Positions 16,184-24,940 of a DNA stretch of 64,000 nucleotides are shown here, one piece after another. The notes beneath the pieces are model-generated. The model worked only from the letters and a program-made list of their open reading frames with translations. It had not been told where the DNA came from and did not search any database. Position 1 is the first letter of the stretch, and every line of letters begins with the position of its first letter. The position numbers and the translations under genes are program-made. Source of the DNA: Bacteroidaceae bacterium (lineage in GTDB: Bacteria > Bacteroidota > Bacteroidia > Bacteroidales > Bacteroidaceae); contig CABIVS010000013.1 of assembly GCA_902362375.1 (NCBI GenBank), forward strand, positions 85,067-149,066, in the 5' to 3' direction.

Positions 16184-16828
16184 ATGAAACGCAAACTACT
16201 TTATACCACTCTAATAATAGCTATCCTGTGTGTAATCAGCATAATTGTATGTAACAGGACAATCAAGAAACACACAGTCTCCAAACTATATACGGAAGTA
16301 AATACTATCCCCTCCAACAATGTAGGATTACTTCTCGGAACTTCTCCCAAGTTGAAAAATGGAAATAACAATTTATATTTCGATTATCGGATTCTTGCAA
16401 CAGTAGAGTTATATAAAGCCGGGAAAATTAAATATATCCTCATCAGCGGCGATAACCGTAAAGAGGATTACAATGAACCGGAAGAAATGAAGAAAGCACT
16501 CATGCAAAAAGGTATTCCTGAAAAATCCATTTATTTAGATTATGCCGGATTCCGGACTCTCGACTCTGTTGTACGTGCCAAAGAGGTGTTTGGACAAAAT
16601 CGTCTGACCATCATCTCCCAACGTTTCCATAACGAACGAGCAATCTATCTTGCAGAGAAAAATAGAATAGACGCCATCGGGTACAACGCCCAAAATGTAA
16701 ATGCTTATGCCGGACTGAAAACTAACATCCGGGAATTACTCGCAAGAGTCAAAATGTTCATAGATTTAGGAACAGATAAACAACCTCATTTCTTGGGAGA
16801 GAAAATCATTATTGAAAACAATAAATGA
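16184..16828 (+). CDS. sanA: SanA/YdcF-like DUF218 membrane protein
   Basis: A 214-residue protein with one N-terminal membrane segment (LLYTTLIIAILCVISIIVC) and a periplasmic DUF218 domain. The start of the domain is NNVGLLLGTSPKLKNGNNNLYFDYRI, followed by KIKYILISGDNRKEDYNEPEEMKKALMQKGIP, DYAGFRTLDSVVRAKEVFG and IISQRFHNERAIYLA, all typical of the SanA (vancomycin high-temperature exclusion) group. SanA affects envelope permeability in enterobacteria by an incompletely known mechanism. The symbol denotes family resemblance. The genes downstream run in the same direction, but the next one looks unrelated in function. Confidence 0.85.
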   Translation: MKRKLLYTTLIIAILCVISIIVCNRTIKKHTVSKLYTEVNTIPSNNVGLLLGTSPKLKNGNNNLYFDYRILATVELYKAGKIKYILISGDNRKEDYNEPEEMKKALMQKGIPEKSIYLDYAGFRTLDSVVRAKEVFGQNRLTIISQRFHNERAIYLAEKNRIDAIGYNAQNVNAYAGLKTNIRELLARVKMFIDLGTDKQPHFLGEKIIIENNK

Positions 16829-16870
16829 CTAAATATAAAATGCCATGAATAAACACAAAAGATAAAACCT

Positions 16871-17503
16871 ATGAGACATCAACAAAATAAGAAAAAAACA
16901 GCCTGGAAGAAAAGTCGCACCTTTGGTGACATTAAAGGAGGAAGAATGCGAATCAAATTAAAGGACAATATAGTGAAAAGAGAACACTCTTTATTAAAAC
17001 CAACAGAATTTGATAAATGCCCCATTTATATAATGGAAAATCCGTCCAGAGATTTCTATTTTCCAATAACAATAGACCATATTGAAAGTGTATTGAATCA
17101 ATTACCCGAAAAAGATGTATCATGTATAACACACATATGGCTACGCAAACCTAATTCTAAAGTAAATTGCCAAGGTTATTTTACTACGGGTAGTGGAGTA
17201 TATGCCATTATATTATATCCATTTCCTAAAAACAACAAAATCTCCATAGGAAAAAGCAAACCCAGTCACAAACTACTGACATGGTATAAAGGCTATGCGT
17301 CTGAACCTGTAAAAGAACGAGGTAACTGGTATATTGAATTCACAGAAGAAAGTGCAAGAAGATATTATCTTGAACGTTTATTAATGCATGAAATCGGACA
17401 TTGTGTCAATACATGGTCAGTTTATAATAAAACAGTAAACTACAAATCAGAAAATAGTGCAGATAATTATGCTTTGAATAATAAACTTGAAATAACTTAT
17501 TAA
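16871..17503 (+). CDS. Unrecognised protein with HEIGH zinc-protease-like motif
   Basis: I do not recognise this 210-residue protein as a named family. It has no signal peptide or membrane segment. The N-terminal 30 residues are very basic (MRHQQNKKKTAWKKSRTF). Near the C-terminus it has MHEIGH (residues 172-177), the HExxH zinc-metalloprotease signature, and 17 residues later SENSADNYA (193-201). There Glu194 followed by AD could supply the third ligand, as in gluzincin-type peptidases such as the ImmA/IrrE group. The gene is more AT-rich than its neighbours. It lies 4 bp before the AlaX-like gene and is probably co-transcribed with it. A peptidase function is an inference from the motif. 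Confidence 0.6.
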   Translation: MRHQQNKKKTAWKKSRTFGDIKGGRMRIKLKDNIVKREHSLLKPTEFDKCPIYIMENPSRDFYFPITIDHIESVLNQLPEKDVSCITHIWLRKPNSKVNCQGYFTTGSGVYAIILYPFPKNNKISIGKSKPSHKLLTWYKGYASEPVKERGNWYIEFTEESARRYYLERLLMHEIGHCVNTWSVYNKTVNYKSENSADNYALNNKLEITY

Positions 17504-17506
17504 ATT

Positions 17507-17983
17507 ATGCAACAGCAAATTCAGCTCAACGATCACAACAAGCAGGAATACCCTCCTATGCATACAGCAGAGCATTTACTCAATGCAACCATGGTGAAAA
17601 CCTTTGGCTGCCCACGTTCTCGCAATGCACACATCGAAAGGAAAAAGAGCAAATGTGACTATATACTTTCGTCATGTCCGACAGCGGAACAAATCCAGTC
17701 TATTGAAGATAAAGTGAACGAGGTAATCAGTCAGAACCTACCTGTGACTGTTGAGTTTATGACTCATGAACAGGCCAAAGACATCGTAGATTTAAGTAAA
17801 CTACCTGCCGATGCAAGCGAAACTCTTCGCATTGTCCGCATTGGAGATTATGATACCTGCGCCTGCATCGGATTGCATGTATCCAATACTTCTGAAGTGG
17901 GTACCTTCAAAATCATTAGTCATGATTATGACGAAGAAAGGCAAACACTAAGAATAAGATTCAAACTGATCGAGAAGAAGTAA
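17507..17983 (+). CDS. AlaX-like free-standing tRNA-editing domain protein
   Basis: A 158-residue protein corresponding to the second additional domain of alanyl- and threonyl-tRNA synthetases. The zinc ligands are seen as HTAEH (His19, His23) and CACIGLH (Cys120, His124). Such stand-alone proteins remove wrongly attached serine or glycine from tRNA(Ala) in the cytoplasm. Only the editing half is present and there is no synthetase core. Its start is 3 bp after the HEIGH-protein stop codon. Specificity (Ala versus Thr type) cannot be settled by eye. Confidence 0.82.
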   Translation: MQQQIQLNDHNKQEYPPMHTAEHLLNATMVKTFGCPRSRNAHIERKKSKCDYILSSCPTAEQIQSIEDKVNEVISQNLPVTVEFMTHEQAKDIVDLSKLPADASETLRIVRIGDYDTCACIGLHVSNTSEVGTFKIISHDYDEERQTLRIRFKLIEKK

Positions 17984-18107
17984 ACAGGTTATCTAATTAA
18001 TATCTATCTTATATAAAATAAATAAAAACAGAATACATTTTGTCACCTGTATTGCAAATTTGGCACTATTACAATGACAAATAGACAATTTTAGTCTCCA
18101 AAATCTC

Positions 18108-18124
18108 TTGGCATAAGGTTTGCA
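18108..18124 (+). promoter_or_regulatory. Sigma-54-like promoter upstream of hsp20
   Basis: TTGGCATAAGGTTTGCA matches the RpoN consensus TTGGCAC-N5-TTGCW at 11 of its fixed positions, with the diagnostic GG and GC exactly 10 nt apart. The predicted start is about 12 nt downstream, near 18135, leaving a leader of roughly 120 nt. The leader contains complementary segments (CGATGG/CCATCG, GGCG/CGCC). No good TAnnTTTG promoter is visible in the 271-bp gap. An activator-binding site was not identified. Confidence 0.5.
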
Positions 18125-18254
18125 TTTATAGAAGCGAACAACGGTTCGAGAGCGGACGATGGAAGGCGGGATAACCGATACCATCGGAAGTGAAAACGCC
18201 GAAGTTCAAGATTTATTAATTGAATGTTTAACTTAAAGATAGGAGACTAAAATT

Positions 18255-18683
18255 ATGATGCCTGTTAGAAGAACTCAAGGTTGGTTACCAAGTATCTTTA
18301 ATGATTTCTTTGATAACGATTGGATGGTAAAAGCAAATGCTACTGCACCTGCAATTAATGTTTTGGAAACAGAAAAAGAATACAAAGTGGAATTGGCTGC
18401 TCCTGGTATGACGAAGGATGATTTCAATGTTCGCATTGATGAAGACAACAACCTCGTTATCAGCATGGAGAAGAAGACTGAAAACAAGGAGGAAAAGAAA
18501 GACGGTCGCTATCTGCGTCGCGAATTCTCATACTCTAAGTTCCAGCAAACAATGATTCTACCGGACAATGTGGACAAAGAAAAAATTGCTGCATCCGTAG
18601 AACATGGCGTTTTAAACATCGAACTTCCTAAACTCTCTGAAGAAGAAGTGAAGAAGCCAAATCGGCAAATCGAAATAAAGTAA
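18255..18683 (+). CDS. Hsp20/alpha-crystallin small heat-shock protein
   Basis: A 142-residue ATP-independent chaperone. The alpha-crystallin domain runs from about residue 34 (PAINVLETEKEYKVELAAPGMTKDDF) to 130, with the conserved beta-strands RYLRREFSYSKFQQTMILPDNVD and the GVLNIELPK motif near the end (residues 117-125). The short hydrophobic N-terminus (GWLPSIFNDFFDND) is typical of the bacterial class. It binds unfolding proteins in the cytoplasm until other chaperones act. The gene is monocistronic. Its long leader and sigma-54-like promoter suggest stress control different from its neighbours. Two successive ATG codons are possible starts. Confidence 0.93.
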   Translation: MMPVRRTQGWLPSIFNDFFDNDWMVKANATAPAINVLETEKEYKVELAAPGMTKDDFNVRIDEDNNLVISMEKKTENKEEKKDGRYLRREFSYSKFQQTMILPDNVDKEKIAASVEHGVLNIELPKLSEEEVKKPNRQIEIK

Positions 18684-18730
18684 TACGGTAACCACTTGCT
18701 GTTCACCGGAAACGGTGATGAGAAGTAATA

Positions 18731-18768
18731 AAACAGCTCTTTCCCTGAAAGGGAAACGAGCTGTTTTT
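18731..18768 (+). terminator. Intrinsic terminator of hsp20
   Basis: AAACAGCTCTTTCCCT pairs with AGGGAAACGAGCTGTTT, followed by TTTAT. A smaller hairpin TCACCG-GAAA-CGGTGA with a GNRA-type loop sits just before it (18703-18718), between the stop codon and the terminator. Confidence 0.8.
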
Positions 18769-18803
18769 ATATTATTATTGCAGACAACGCCTCCTTATCG
18801 CCC

Positions 18804-19919
18804 TTAGTTATTCTTCCGATAACTAATCACTGCCCAACTATTAAACACTACTGCAAAAAACAACAATACTCCAAACTGCGGCAGTAAATCAAAGAAACCA
18901 CTCCCCTTCAAATACACCATTCGCATCACTTCCATAAAATACCTCAAAGGATTGAGCCTGGTAATTATTTGAGCCCATTCCGGCATACTGCTAATAGGAG
19001 TAAACAAACCACTCATCAAAATTACAACCAACAAACAGAACCACATAACAAACATAGATTGTTGCATCGTTGCCGAGTAGTTGGAAATAACAAGTCCGAA
19101 ACCGGACATTACCAAAACGAAAAGAACTGCGAAAAAGTAAATCAATAGAAAATGACCGACTGGCACTATGCCATAAATTAACCAAGCTAATATGAAACAT
19201 ACAGTCAGCACGACAAAACCAATCAACCAGTAAGGCAAGAGCTTTGCCAAAATAAAGACAAATTTCGAAACCGGAGTCACATTAATCTGCTCGATTGTTC
19301 CTACTTCCTTCTCACTAACTATATTCAATGCAGGCAAGAAGCCACAAATCAAAGTCAATAACATGACCATCAATGCCGGAATCATATAGAGTTTATAATT
19401 CAGATTCGGATTAAACACCCCTTGCGTATCAATGCCTATCGAAGGGAAAGCACCGGAGACTGTAGCAGTCGCAGGATATTCAGAACGCAGTTCGGCTGCA
19501 TAATCATTAACGATAGAAGATAGATAAGAACTCCCCAGCCCTCCTTTTGTCCCATTCACAGCATTGGCTGCTATCAGTATGTGGGCATCTTCTCCATTCA
19601 TCCAATCCCGTTCCAGATGCCTCGGAATTTCCATCACAATATCCGCCGTTCCAATTTCAATATTCCGTAGGCCTTCTTCATACGAAGCCGGCACTTCCAC
19701 CAGACGGAAATAGGTAGAGGCGGCAATCTTATTGACTAAACGTTGTGAAACAGCCGAATGGTCATTATCCACAATATTCAGCTGTATATTCTTGATTTCC
19801 AGATTTACCGCCCAAGGCATCAGCAGCATAATCATGCATGGAAATACAAGAATCAATTTCGGAAGAAACGAATTGCGAAGCAATTGTTTAAACTCTTTTT
19901 CTATCAGGAACTTTATCAT
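18804..19919 (-). CDS. ABC-2 type transporter permease (YbhR-like), second permease
   Basis: About 371 residues with the ABC-2 permease layout: one N-terminal membrane span (LILVFPCMIMLLMPWAV), a large extracytoplasmic domain (about residues 45-175) and five C-terminal spans. The family motif KEVGTIEQINVTPVSKFVFILAKLLPYW is present. It is the last of five same-strand genes that form a tripartite efflux pump. The start MIKFLIEKEFKQLLRNSFLPK was chosen over an ATG 15 bases earlier because the amphipathic KEF-rich opening matches the sister permease. Substrates of such pumps are often cationic drugs or dyes; none is indicated here. Confidence 0.88.
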   Translation of the reverse strand: MIKFLIEKEFKQLLRNSFLPKLILVFPCMIMLLMPWAVNLEIKNIQLNIVDNDHSAVSQRLVNKIAASTYFRLVEVPASYEEGLRNIEIGTADIVMEIPRHLERDWMNGEDAHILIAANAVNGTKGGLGSSYLSSIVNDYAAELRSEYPATATVSGAFPSIGIDTQGVFNPNLNYKLYMIPALMVMLLTLICGFLPALNIVSEKEVGTIEQINVTPVSKFVFILAKLLPYWLIGFVVLTVCFILAWLIYGIVPVGHFLLIYFFAVLFVLVMSGFGLVISNYSATMQQSMFVMWFCLLVVILMSGLFTPISSMPEWAQIITRLNPLRYFMEVMRMVYLKGSGFFDLLPQFGVLLFFAVVFNSWAVISYRKNN

Positions 19920-19997
19920 AAATAATTCTTCCATTTATCAATCTGCCCATTAGCACACTTGTATAATATTCATACAATCAATTGGCATATCGACATA

Positions 19998-21101
19998 TTA
20001 TTCCAATCTATACTTAAATTTCTTGATACTGATCGTAATAAGTACCGCCGCCATCAATAACAAGATACCAATCTCTTTATACACCAATGCAACTGGTACT
20101 CCTTCAATCATCAGTTTACGCACAGCCTGTATATACCAACGTGCTGGAAGTATATCCGAAATCCATTGAAGTATCACCGGCATACTCTCTATAGGGAAAA
20201 TCATACCCGATAGAAGCATCGTGGGCATCATCAGCATCAATCCGGAAACCAGCATGGCGGCAACCTGTGTACGTGTGACTGATGAAATCAATAAGCCCAA
20301 TGCCAAGGATACGAAGATAAACAGCAAAGATACCGTGATTAACCAGAACAAACTTCCTACCACCGGAACATCCAATACAAAGACCGAAAGCAAAAGGATC
20401 GTTATCAGATTGACGAACGACAGCACAAAATAAGGTACAGCCTTTGCCAAAATAATAAATAGCGGCTTCACAGGTGAAACTAATAATACTTCCATCGTGC
20501 CTGTTTCTTTCTCACGAACAATGGAAATCGAGGTCATCATGGCGCAAATCAGCATCAGAATCAAGCCCATCACTCCCGGAACAAAGTTATAAGCACTCTT
20601 CATCTGCGGGTTGTAGAGCAATTTGATATCAGGAGTCAGGCGGGCAGCCGACATATTCGGAGGAATCATCTCCTGGCCTACCATAGAAACGATTCCTGTC
20701 GCATAATTAACTTGCGAAGTCGACATATTGGGATCTGTTGCATCTACTATCAGCTGTACACGAGCATCACCTGTATAGAGATCATCCGCAAACCGTTCGC
20801 TAAAGACAATCGCCATATCAACTTCATTCTTTAAGAAAGCAGCTTCCATTTCCCGGGGCGAATGAAAACGTGCAGTAACGGTGAAATACTCACTGGCATC
20901 CAAACGATCAATTATTTTTCGTGTTGCCACATCATTCGAAGGATCGAGTACCGCCAACCGAACATTTTTCACTTCCGTAGTGATAGCAAAACCGAATAAA
21001 ATAATTTGCACGACCGGCATCCCCAACAAAATCAGCATCGTTCGCCGGTCACGGAAAATATGATAAAACTCTTTCTTTATAAAAGCTATAAACTGTCTCA
21101 T
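19998..21101 (-). CDS. ABC-2 type transporter permease (YbhS-like), first permease
   Basis: A 367-residue permease paralogous to the gene downstream. It starts MRQFIAFIKKEFYHIFRDRRTM, has a single span (LILLGMPVVQIILFGFAI), an extracytoplasmic domain and five terminal spans, and carries the ABC-2 motif KETGTMEVLLVSPVKPLFIILAKAVPYF. It pairs with the second permease to form the membrane channel driven by the double ATPase. Its ATG lies 2 bp beyond the ATPase stop codon, so translation is probably coupled. A TTG codon 6 bases earlier could also serve but is less likely. Confidence 0.9.
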   Translation of the reverse strand: MRQFIAFIKKEFYHIFRDRRTMLILLGMPVVQIILFGFAITTEVKNVRLAVLDPSNDVATRKIIDRLDASEYFTVTARFHSPREMEAAFLKNEVDMAIVFSERFADDLYTGDARVQLIVDATDPNMSTSQVNYATGIVSMVGQEMIPPNMSAARLTPDIKLLYNPQMKSAYNFVPGVMGLILMLICAMMTSISIVREKETGTMEVLLVSPVKPLFIILAKAVPYFVLSFVNLITILLLSVFVLDVPVVGSLFWLITVSLLFIFVSLALGLLISSVTRTQVAAMLVSGLMLMMPTMLLSGMIFPIESMPVILQWISDILPARWYIQAVRKLMIEGVPVALVYKEIGILLLMAAVLITISIKKFKYRLE

Positions 21102-21103
21102 AA

Positions 21104-22573
21104 TCAATCTGCTTTGCGCACCGCACCGCGGGCTAATTTCTGAAAAACGTCATCCATCGTTTCCGCACCGAATTGTTGTTTCAGACGGGCAGGTGTATCA
21201 AGTGCTTTTATCTGACCGTCTACCATGATAGATATCCGGTTGCAATATTCCGCTTCATCCATATAATGGGTAGTGACAAATACGGTAATACCCTGATCGG
21301 CTGCCTGATAGATCAATTCCCAGAACTGCCTTCTCGTAGCAGGGTCTACTCCGCCAGTCGGCTCATCCAGAAAAACGATTCTCGGTTCATGGAATATTGA
21401 TACTGAAAAAGCCAATTTCTGTTTCCATCCCACCGGAAGGCTCTTCACCAGAGTATCCCGTTCGGCTGTAAGCTCCAAACGATCCAACAATTCTTCTGTC
21501 TTCCGTTCTATCTCCTGTTCCTTCATGCCATAAATTCCGGCAAACAGACGGATATTCTCCCACACTTTCAGGTCTTCATATAGCGAAAACTTTTGGCTCA
21601 TATAGCCGATATTTTTCTTTACTTGTTCGGCCTCCCGGTAAATGTCATATCCTGCCACCTTTCCGATGCCTGATGTCGGTTTACTTAATCCGCAAAGCAT
21701 ACGCATAGCTGTCGTCTTTCCTGCTCCATTAGCACCCAGAAAGCCAAATATCTCGCCCCGGTTCACCTGAAAGGAGATATGATCTACTGCGGTAAAATCT
21801 CCAAAACACTTTGTCAACTGTTCCACCTCAATGACCGGAGCTACTTCATGCTTCACTTCCTCCCGCTCCAAGGAAGGAGGGCAAAGGATAGACGCAAATT
21901 GATGAAGAATACGTTCGGGAGTATCAATGCCATGAATCTGTCCATGATTGATGAAAGCAATCCGGTCACATTGCCGAGCCTCATCCATAATGGGAGTAGA
22001 AACGACAATGGTAATACCCTGTTCACGCAAATTTCGGAGCATTTGCCAAAATTCCTTACGTGACACAGGATCCACTCCGGTAGTGGGTTCATCCAGAAAT
22101 AAAATATCCGGTTTATGAATCAAAGCGCAGCTCAATGCCAGTTTCTGCTTCATACCACCTGACAAAGCTCCTGCCCTTCTTTTCCTGAACGGTTCTATCT
22201 GCTGATAGATATCTTTAATTAAATCATAATTCTCCTGAACTGTCGTATGGAACACGGTAGCAAAAAACTCCAGATTCTCTTCTACAGAAAGATCCTGGTA
22301 AAGTGAAAAACGACCGGGCATATATCCCACCTTCGTACGAATCTGTTTATAATCCGCTACCACATCCAGCCCGGTAACCATGGCCGTTCCTTTATCCGCC
22401 AGCAACAAAGTAGTCAGAATACGGAATAAGGTACTCTTACCGGCACCGTCAGGTCCTATCAGGCCAAAGATTTCTCCCCGTTCCACAACGAAAGAAACTT
22501 CTTTCAGCGCTTCCACCTTTCCATAGTTCTTGCCGACTTCTTTCACAACCACTATGGGTTCTCCCTTTGCCAT
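21104..22573 (-). CDS. Duplicated ABC transporter ATP-binding protein (YbhF-like)
   Basis: A 489-residue fusion of two ABC ATPase domains. Domain 1 (residues 1-235) has Walker A GPDGAGKST, signature LSGGMKQKLALSCALIH and Walker B ILFLDEPTTGVDP. Domain 2 (about 245-485) has Walker A GANGAGKTT, Walker B RIVFLDEPTGGVDP and a less typical signature region (KSLPVGWKQKLAFSVSIFH) in place of LSGG. That substitution suggests the two ATP sites are not equivalent. It powers the pump made by the adjacent genes. Gene order HlyD-ATPase-permease-permease is that of the ybhGFSR exporters. Confidence 0.92.
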   Translation of the reverse strand: MAKGEPIVVVKEVGKNYGKVEALKEVSFVVERGEIFGLIGPDGAGKSTLFRILTTLLLADKGTAMVTGLDVVADYKQIRTKVGYMPGRFSLYQDLSVEENLEFFATVFHTTVQENYDLIKDIYQQIEPFRKRRAGALSGGMKQKLALSCALIHKPDILFLDEPTTGVDPVSRKEFWQMLRNLREQGITIVVSTPIMDEARQCDRIAFINHGQIHGIDTPERILHQFASILCPPSLEREEVKHEVAPVIEVEQLTKCFGDFTAVDHISFQVNRGEIFGFLGANGAGKTTAMRMLCGLSKPTSGIGKVAGYDIYREAEQVKKNIGYMSQKFSLYEDLKVWENIRLFAGIYGMKEQEIERKTEELLDRLELTAERDTLVKSLPVGWKQKLAFSVSIFHEPRIVFLDEPTGGVDPATRRQFWELIYQAADQGITVFVTTHYMDEAEYCNRISIMVDGQIKALDTPARLKQQFGAETMDDVFQKLARGAVRKAD

Positions 22574-22597
22574 TCCCTTGCGTTTAATTTTTAATCA

Positions 22598-23503
22598 TTA
22601 ATTTTTCAATGTCACTCCTCCGTACATACCAATCTTCAATGCTCCGTCATTCTTCACGGCAATTTTCACTGCATATACCAGATTAGCACGTTCGTTTTTC
22701 GTCAAAATCGTTTTGGGAGTGAACTCTGAACGGTCGGAAATCCATGTCACTACCCCCGGATAAGCTTTCTGCTCCGAGTTTCCATAATCAGCATACACAG
22801 TTACCTCATCTCCCAATTTCACTTGCGACAACTGTTCGGAGGTAATGTAAGCCCTCAAATACATGCGATCCACTTCAGCCACTTTAAACAAAGGTTTGCC
22901 TATCGCCGCCAATTCACCGGCTTCTGCATATTTTGCCAATACTGTACCTTCGATAGGCGACTGGACATGACATTTAGCTAACTGATCCTCCATCTGTGCA
23001 ACCTGTATGGCAACCGAATTTCCTTGTTCTATCAGGCTATTTGTACTATTCTGCAATGATGATTCCTGTGCGACAAGCTGCCTTTCAAGCAATTTGACTT
23101 GTGCATCCCAGTCGTCCAACTGTTTCTGATTCGCCGCTCCAGCAGCAAGCAGGTTTTCCACGCGTTTCTTTTCACGTTCAGCTGTTACTATTTGCTGTTT
23201 GGTAGCAGCTATCTGTTTAGCAAGATCCGGACGTTGGCTTTCCACAGATTTCATACTGGCCTCCAGTTGTAATTTCTTCAAATACAATTGCACCGTATCC
23301 ACCAGTCCAATCTCCTCACCTGCTTTCAGCCTTGTCCCCTCTTCTACCTCCAGTCGCAACAACTTTCCGGCAGCTTCGGCAGAGACTATCACTTCCGTGG
23401 CTTCAAACGTACCGGTTGCATCATAGCTGGGTATTCCCTTACCACAAGCAGCCAACATTATCAATGCCACTCCAACCATTCCTATTTTTGTCATTCGTTC
23501 CAT
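22598..23503 (-). CDS. HlyD-family periplasmic adaptor lipoprotein
   Basis: About 301 residues. The signal MERMTKIGMVGVALIMLAAC ends in an LAAC lipobox, so the adaptor is anchored in the inner membrane by lipid. A biotinyl-lipoyl-like half (EATEVIVSAEAAGKLLRLEVEEGTRLKAGEEIGLVDTVQL) precedes a long coiled-coil hairpin (about residues 85-180), then the second lipoyl half CHVQSPIEGTVLAKYAEAGELA and a beta-barrel domain. It bridges the ABC permease and the TolC-like channel. The start was placed at MERM rather than 24 bases upstream because a signal peptide should begin here. Confidence 0.88.
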   Translation of the reverse strand: MERMTKIGMVGVALIMLAACGKGIPSYDATGTFEATEVIVSAEAAGKLLRLEVEEGTRLKAGEEIGLVDTVQLYLKKLQLEASMKSVESQRPDLAKQIAATKQQIVTAEREKKRVENLLAAGAANQKQLDDWDAQVKLLERQLVAQESSLQNSTNSLIEQGNSVAIQVAQMEDQLAKCHVQSPIEGTVLAKYAEAGELAAIGKPLFKVAEVDRMYLRAYITSEQLSQVKLGDEVTVYADYGNSEQKAYPGVVTWISDRSEFTPKTILTKNERANLVYAVKIAVKNDGALKIGMYGGVTLKN

Positions 23504-23519
23504 ATCCAAAGAAGTTATA

Positions 23520-24779
23520 TTAATCATTCGTAGTATATTTCAATTGATAAATTCCCATTAACCGTTGAATTTCATGCAACGCTTTCGACTGACGTGCCAA
23601 ACTCTCATTGGTCAATTCCCGAAGCATCTCGGTCACCGTCAATGTTCCATTCGCCACTTTGGCTTCTGCCGATTTGCGAATATTGGTACGCAAACGGATA
23701 ATCTCATCATCATCCTGCATTTGCTTTTCCAATGATTGGATGGCCTGATCCTGTTGTGTCATCTCCAATCTTGTATTAAAAAGAAATACATCCCGGTTAT
23801 TATCCAATTGCCGGCGTTTATTTTCAATTACCTTCCGGTCATTCTTCAAGGTGTATAAACTACCGAAATTCCATGAAAGGCGAACACCCGCAATATAGTA
23901 AGGAGAAAATTCATTTTTCAGCATATTCAGTCCGGGGTTTCCATAGGCTCCCTGCACAAACAATCCGAACTGTGGAAGATGACGCACATTCAAAGCTTTC
24001 TCCTGTACTTGTAATCCGACTCCTTGCGCATTAAACAAAGACAATTCCGGGCGACGAATCTCACTGACAGCCGAAACCTCATCTTGAGGAACAGGTTTCT
24101 CCAAAACCGTTTCCTGTGGCAACTTCTCTCCTACCAGAAGTGAAAGCATCTTCAAATATGCCATACGCGATGAAACCAGTTCTACTCTTTTCTGCTTTGT
24201 GTTCAGCTGTTCCACTTTCACAGCATCCAAATCGGCCTGATTGGCAATGCCATTTTCTACGTAGGCAGCAATCTGGCGATAATTTCTCTCCAGTTCATCT
24301 TGCAACAATGCATTCTGTTTCAACTGCTCATCCAACAAAAGAATTCCAAAATAAAGGTCATTTACACGACTATTCAGCGCATACATATCCACATTCAGCT
24401 TTTCTTTCTCTATCTCCGCTTCCGCAGTCGTTTGTTTCTTCTGCATCCGGATTCCTCCGCCATCCCAGATTTTCTGTTGTAACTCCAACATCACCTGATA
24501 CTGATCTTTCGGCAGTCCTTTCAAATCCACTCCGGGGAGCTTCACCGGAATTTCTGTTACCTCACTCTGATAAGAAGCTTTAGCCGAAAGGGCAAACTGT
24601 GGCAAATATCCTTTTGCCGCATTCTCAAGATTATATTCCTTTGTTTTCTCCACCAGACCATACTGATGTACCAACGGATAATTTTCCTGCGTCTTCCGTT
24701 GACATTCTTCCAACGTTATCTGCGCATTTATTCCCGATACAAACAATAAAAAGGAGAAACTGAAAAACATTCTTTTCAT
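23520..24779 (-). CDS. TolC-family outer-membrane efflux protein
   Basis: About 419 residues. The signal peptide MKRMFFSFSFLLFVSGINA precedes two TolC-like repeats of strands and long helices, for example LELQQKIWDGGGIRMQKKQTTAEAEIEKEKLNVDMYALNSRVNDLYFGILLL and, in the second half, YYIAGVRLSWNFGSLYTLKNDRKVIENKRRQLD. It forms the outer-membrane exit duct of the tripartite pump. A long open frame continues upstream to 24959, but that stretch covers the divergent promoter region and overlaps the AraC gene, so I took the signal-peptide ATG. It is the first gene of the efflux operon. Confidence 0.9.
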   Translation of the reverse strand: MKRMFFSFSFLLFVSGINAQITLEECQRKTQENYPLVHQYGLVEKTKEYNLENAAKGYLPQFALSAKASYQSEVTEIPVKLPGVDLKGLPKDQYQVMLELQQKIWDGGGIRMQKKQTTAEAEIEKEKLNVDMYALNSRVNDLYFGILLLDEQLKQNALLQDELERNYRQIAAYVENGIANQADLDAVKVEQLNTKQKRVELVSSRMAYLKMLSLLVGEKLPQETVLEKPVPQDEVSAVSEIRRPELSLFNAQGVGLQVQEKALNVRHLPQFGLFVQGAYGNPGLNMLKNEFSPYYIAGVRLSWNFGSLYTLKNDRKVIENKRRQLDNNRDVFLFNTRLEMTQQDQAIQSLEKQMQDDDEIIRLRTNIRKSAEAKVANGTLTVTEMLRELTNESLARQSKALHEIQRLMGIYQLKYTTND

Positions 24780-24809
24780 ACACATCATTTCTTTAATTTC
24801 TTCAAAAGA

Positions 24810-24832
24810 CAAAGATAGAGATTTCAAAGATA
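24810..24832 (-). promoter_or_regulatory. Candidate -7 elements of the efflux operon
   Basis: Two TATCTTTG boxes occur on the minus strand (24817-24810 and 24832-24825), 15 bp apart, upstream of the TolC gene. Either could serve; no clear -33 box accompanies them. A plus-strand TATCTTTG (24914-24921) precedes the divergent AraC gene. Confidence 0.45.
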
Positions 24833-24940
24833 CATTCACATTCCGATAGTTAGTAAAAATATCCCAATAGTTCGATAAAGAGAAAGAATAAAAGGCTATT
24901 TGCTGATTTTTATTATCTTTGACGGAAAAAACAGATAGAG

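Noticed and set aside
18056..18073. A second sigma-54-like site (TTTGGCAC) upstream of hsp20
   Set aside because: The GC that should follow the GG after 10 nt is absent, so only the site at 18108-18124 fits.
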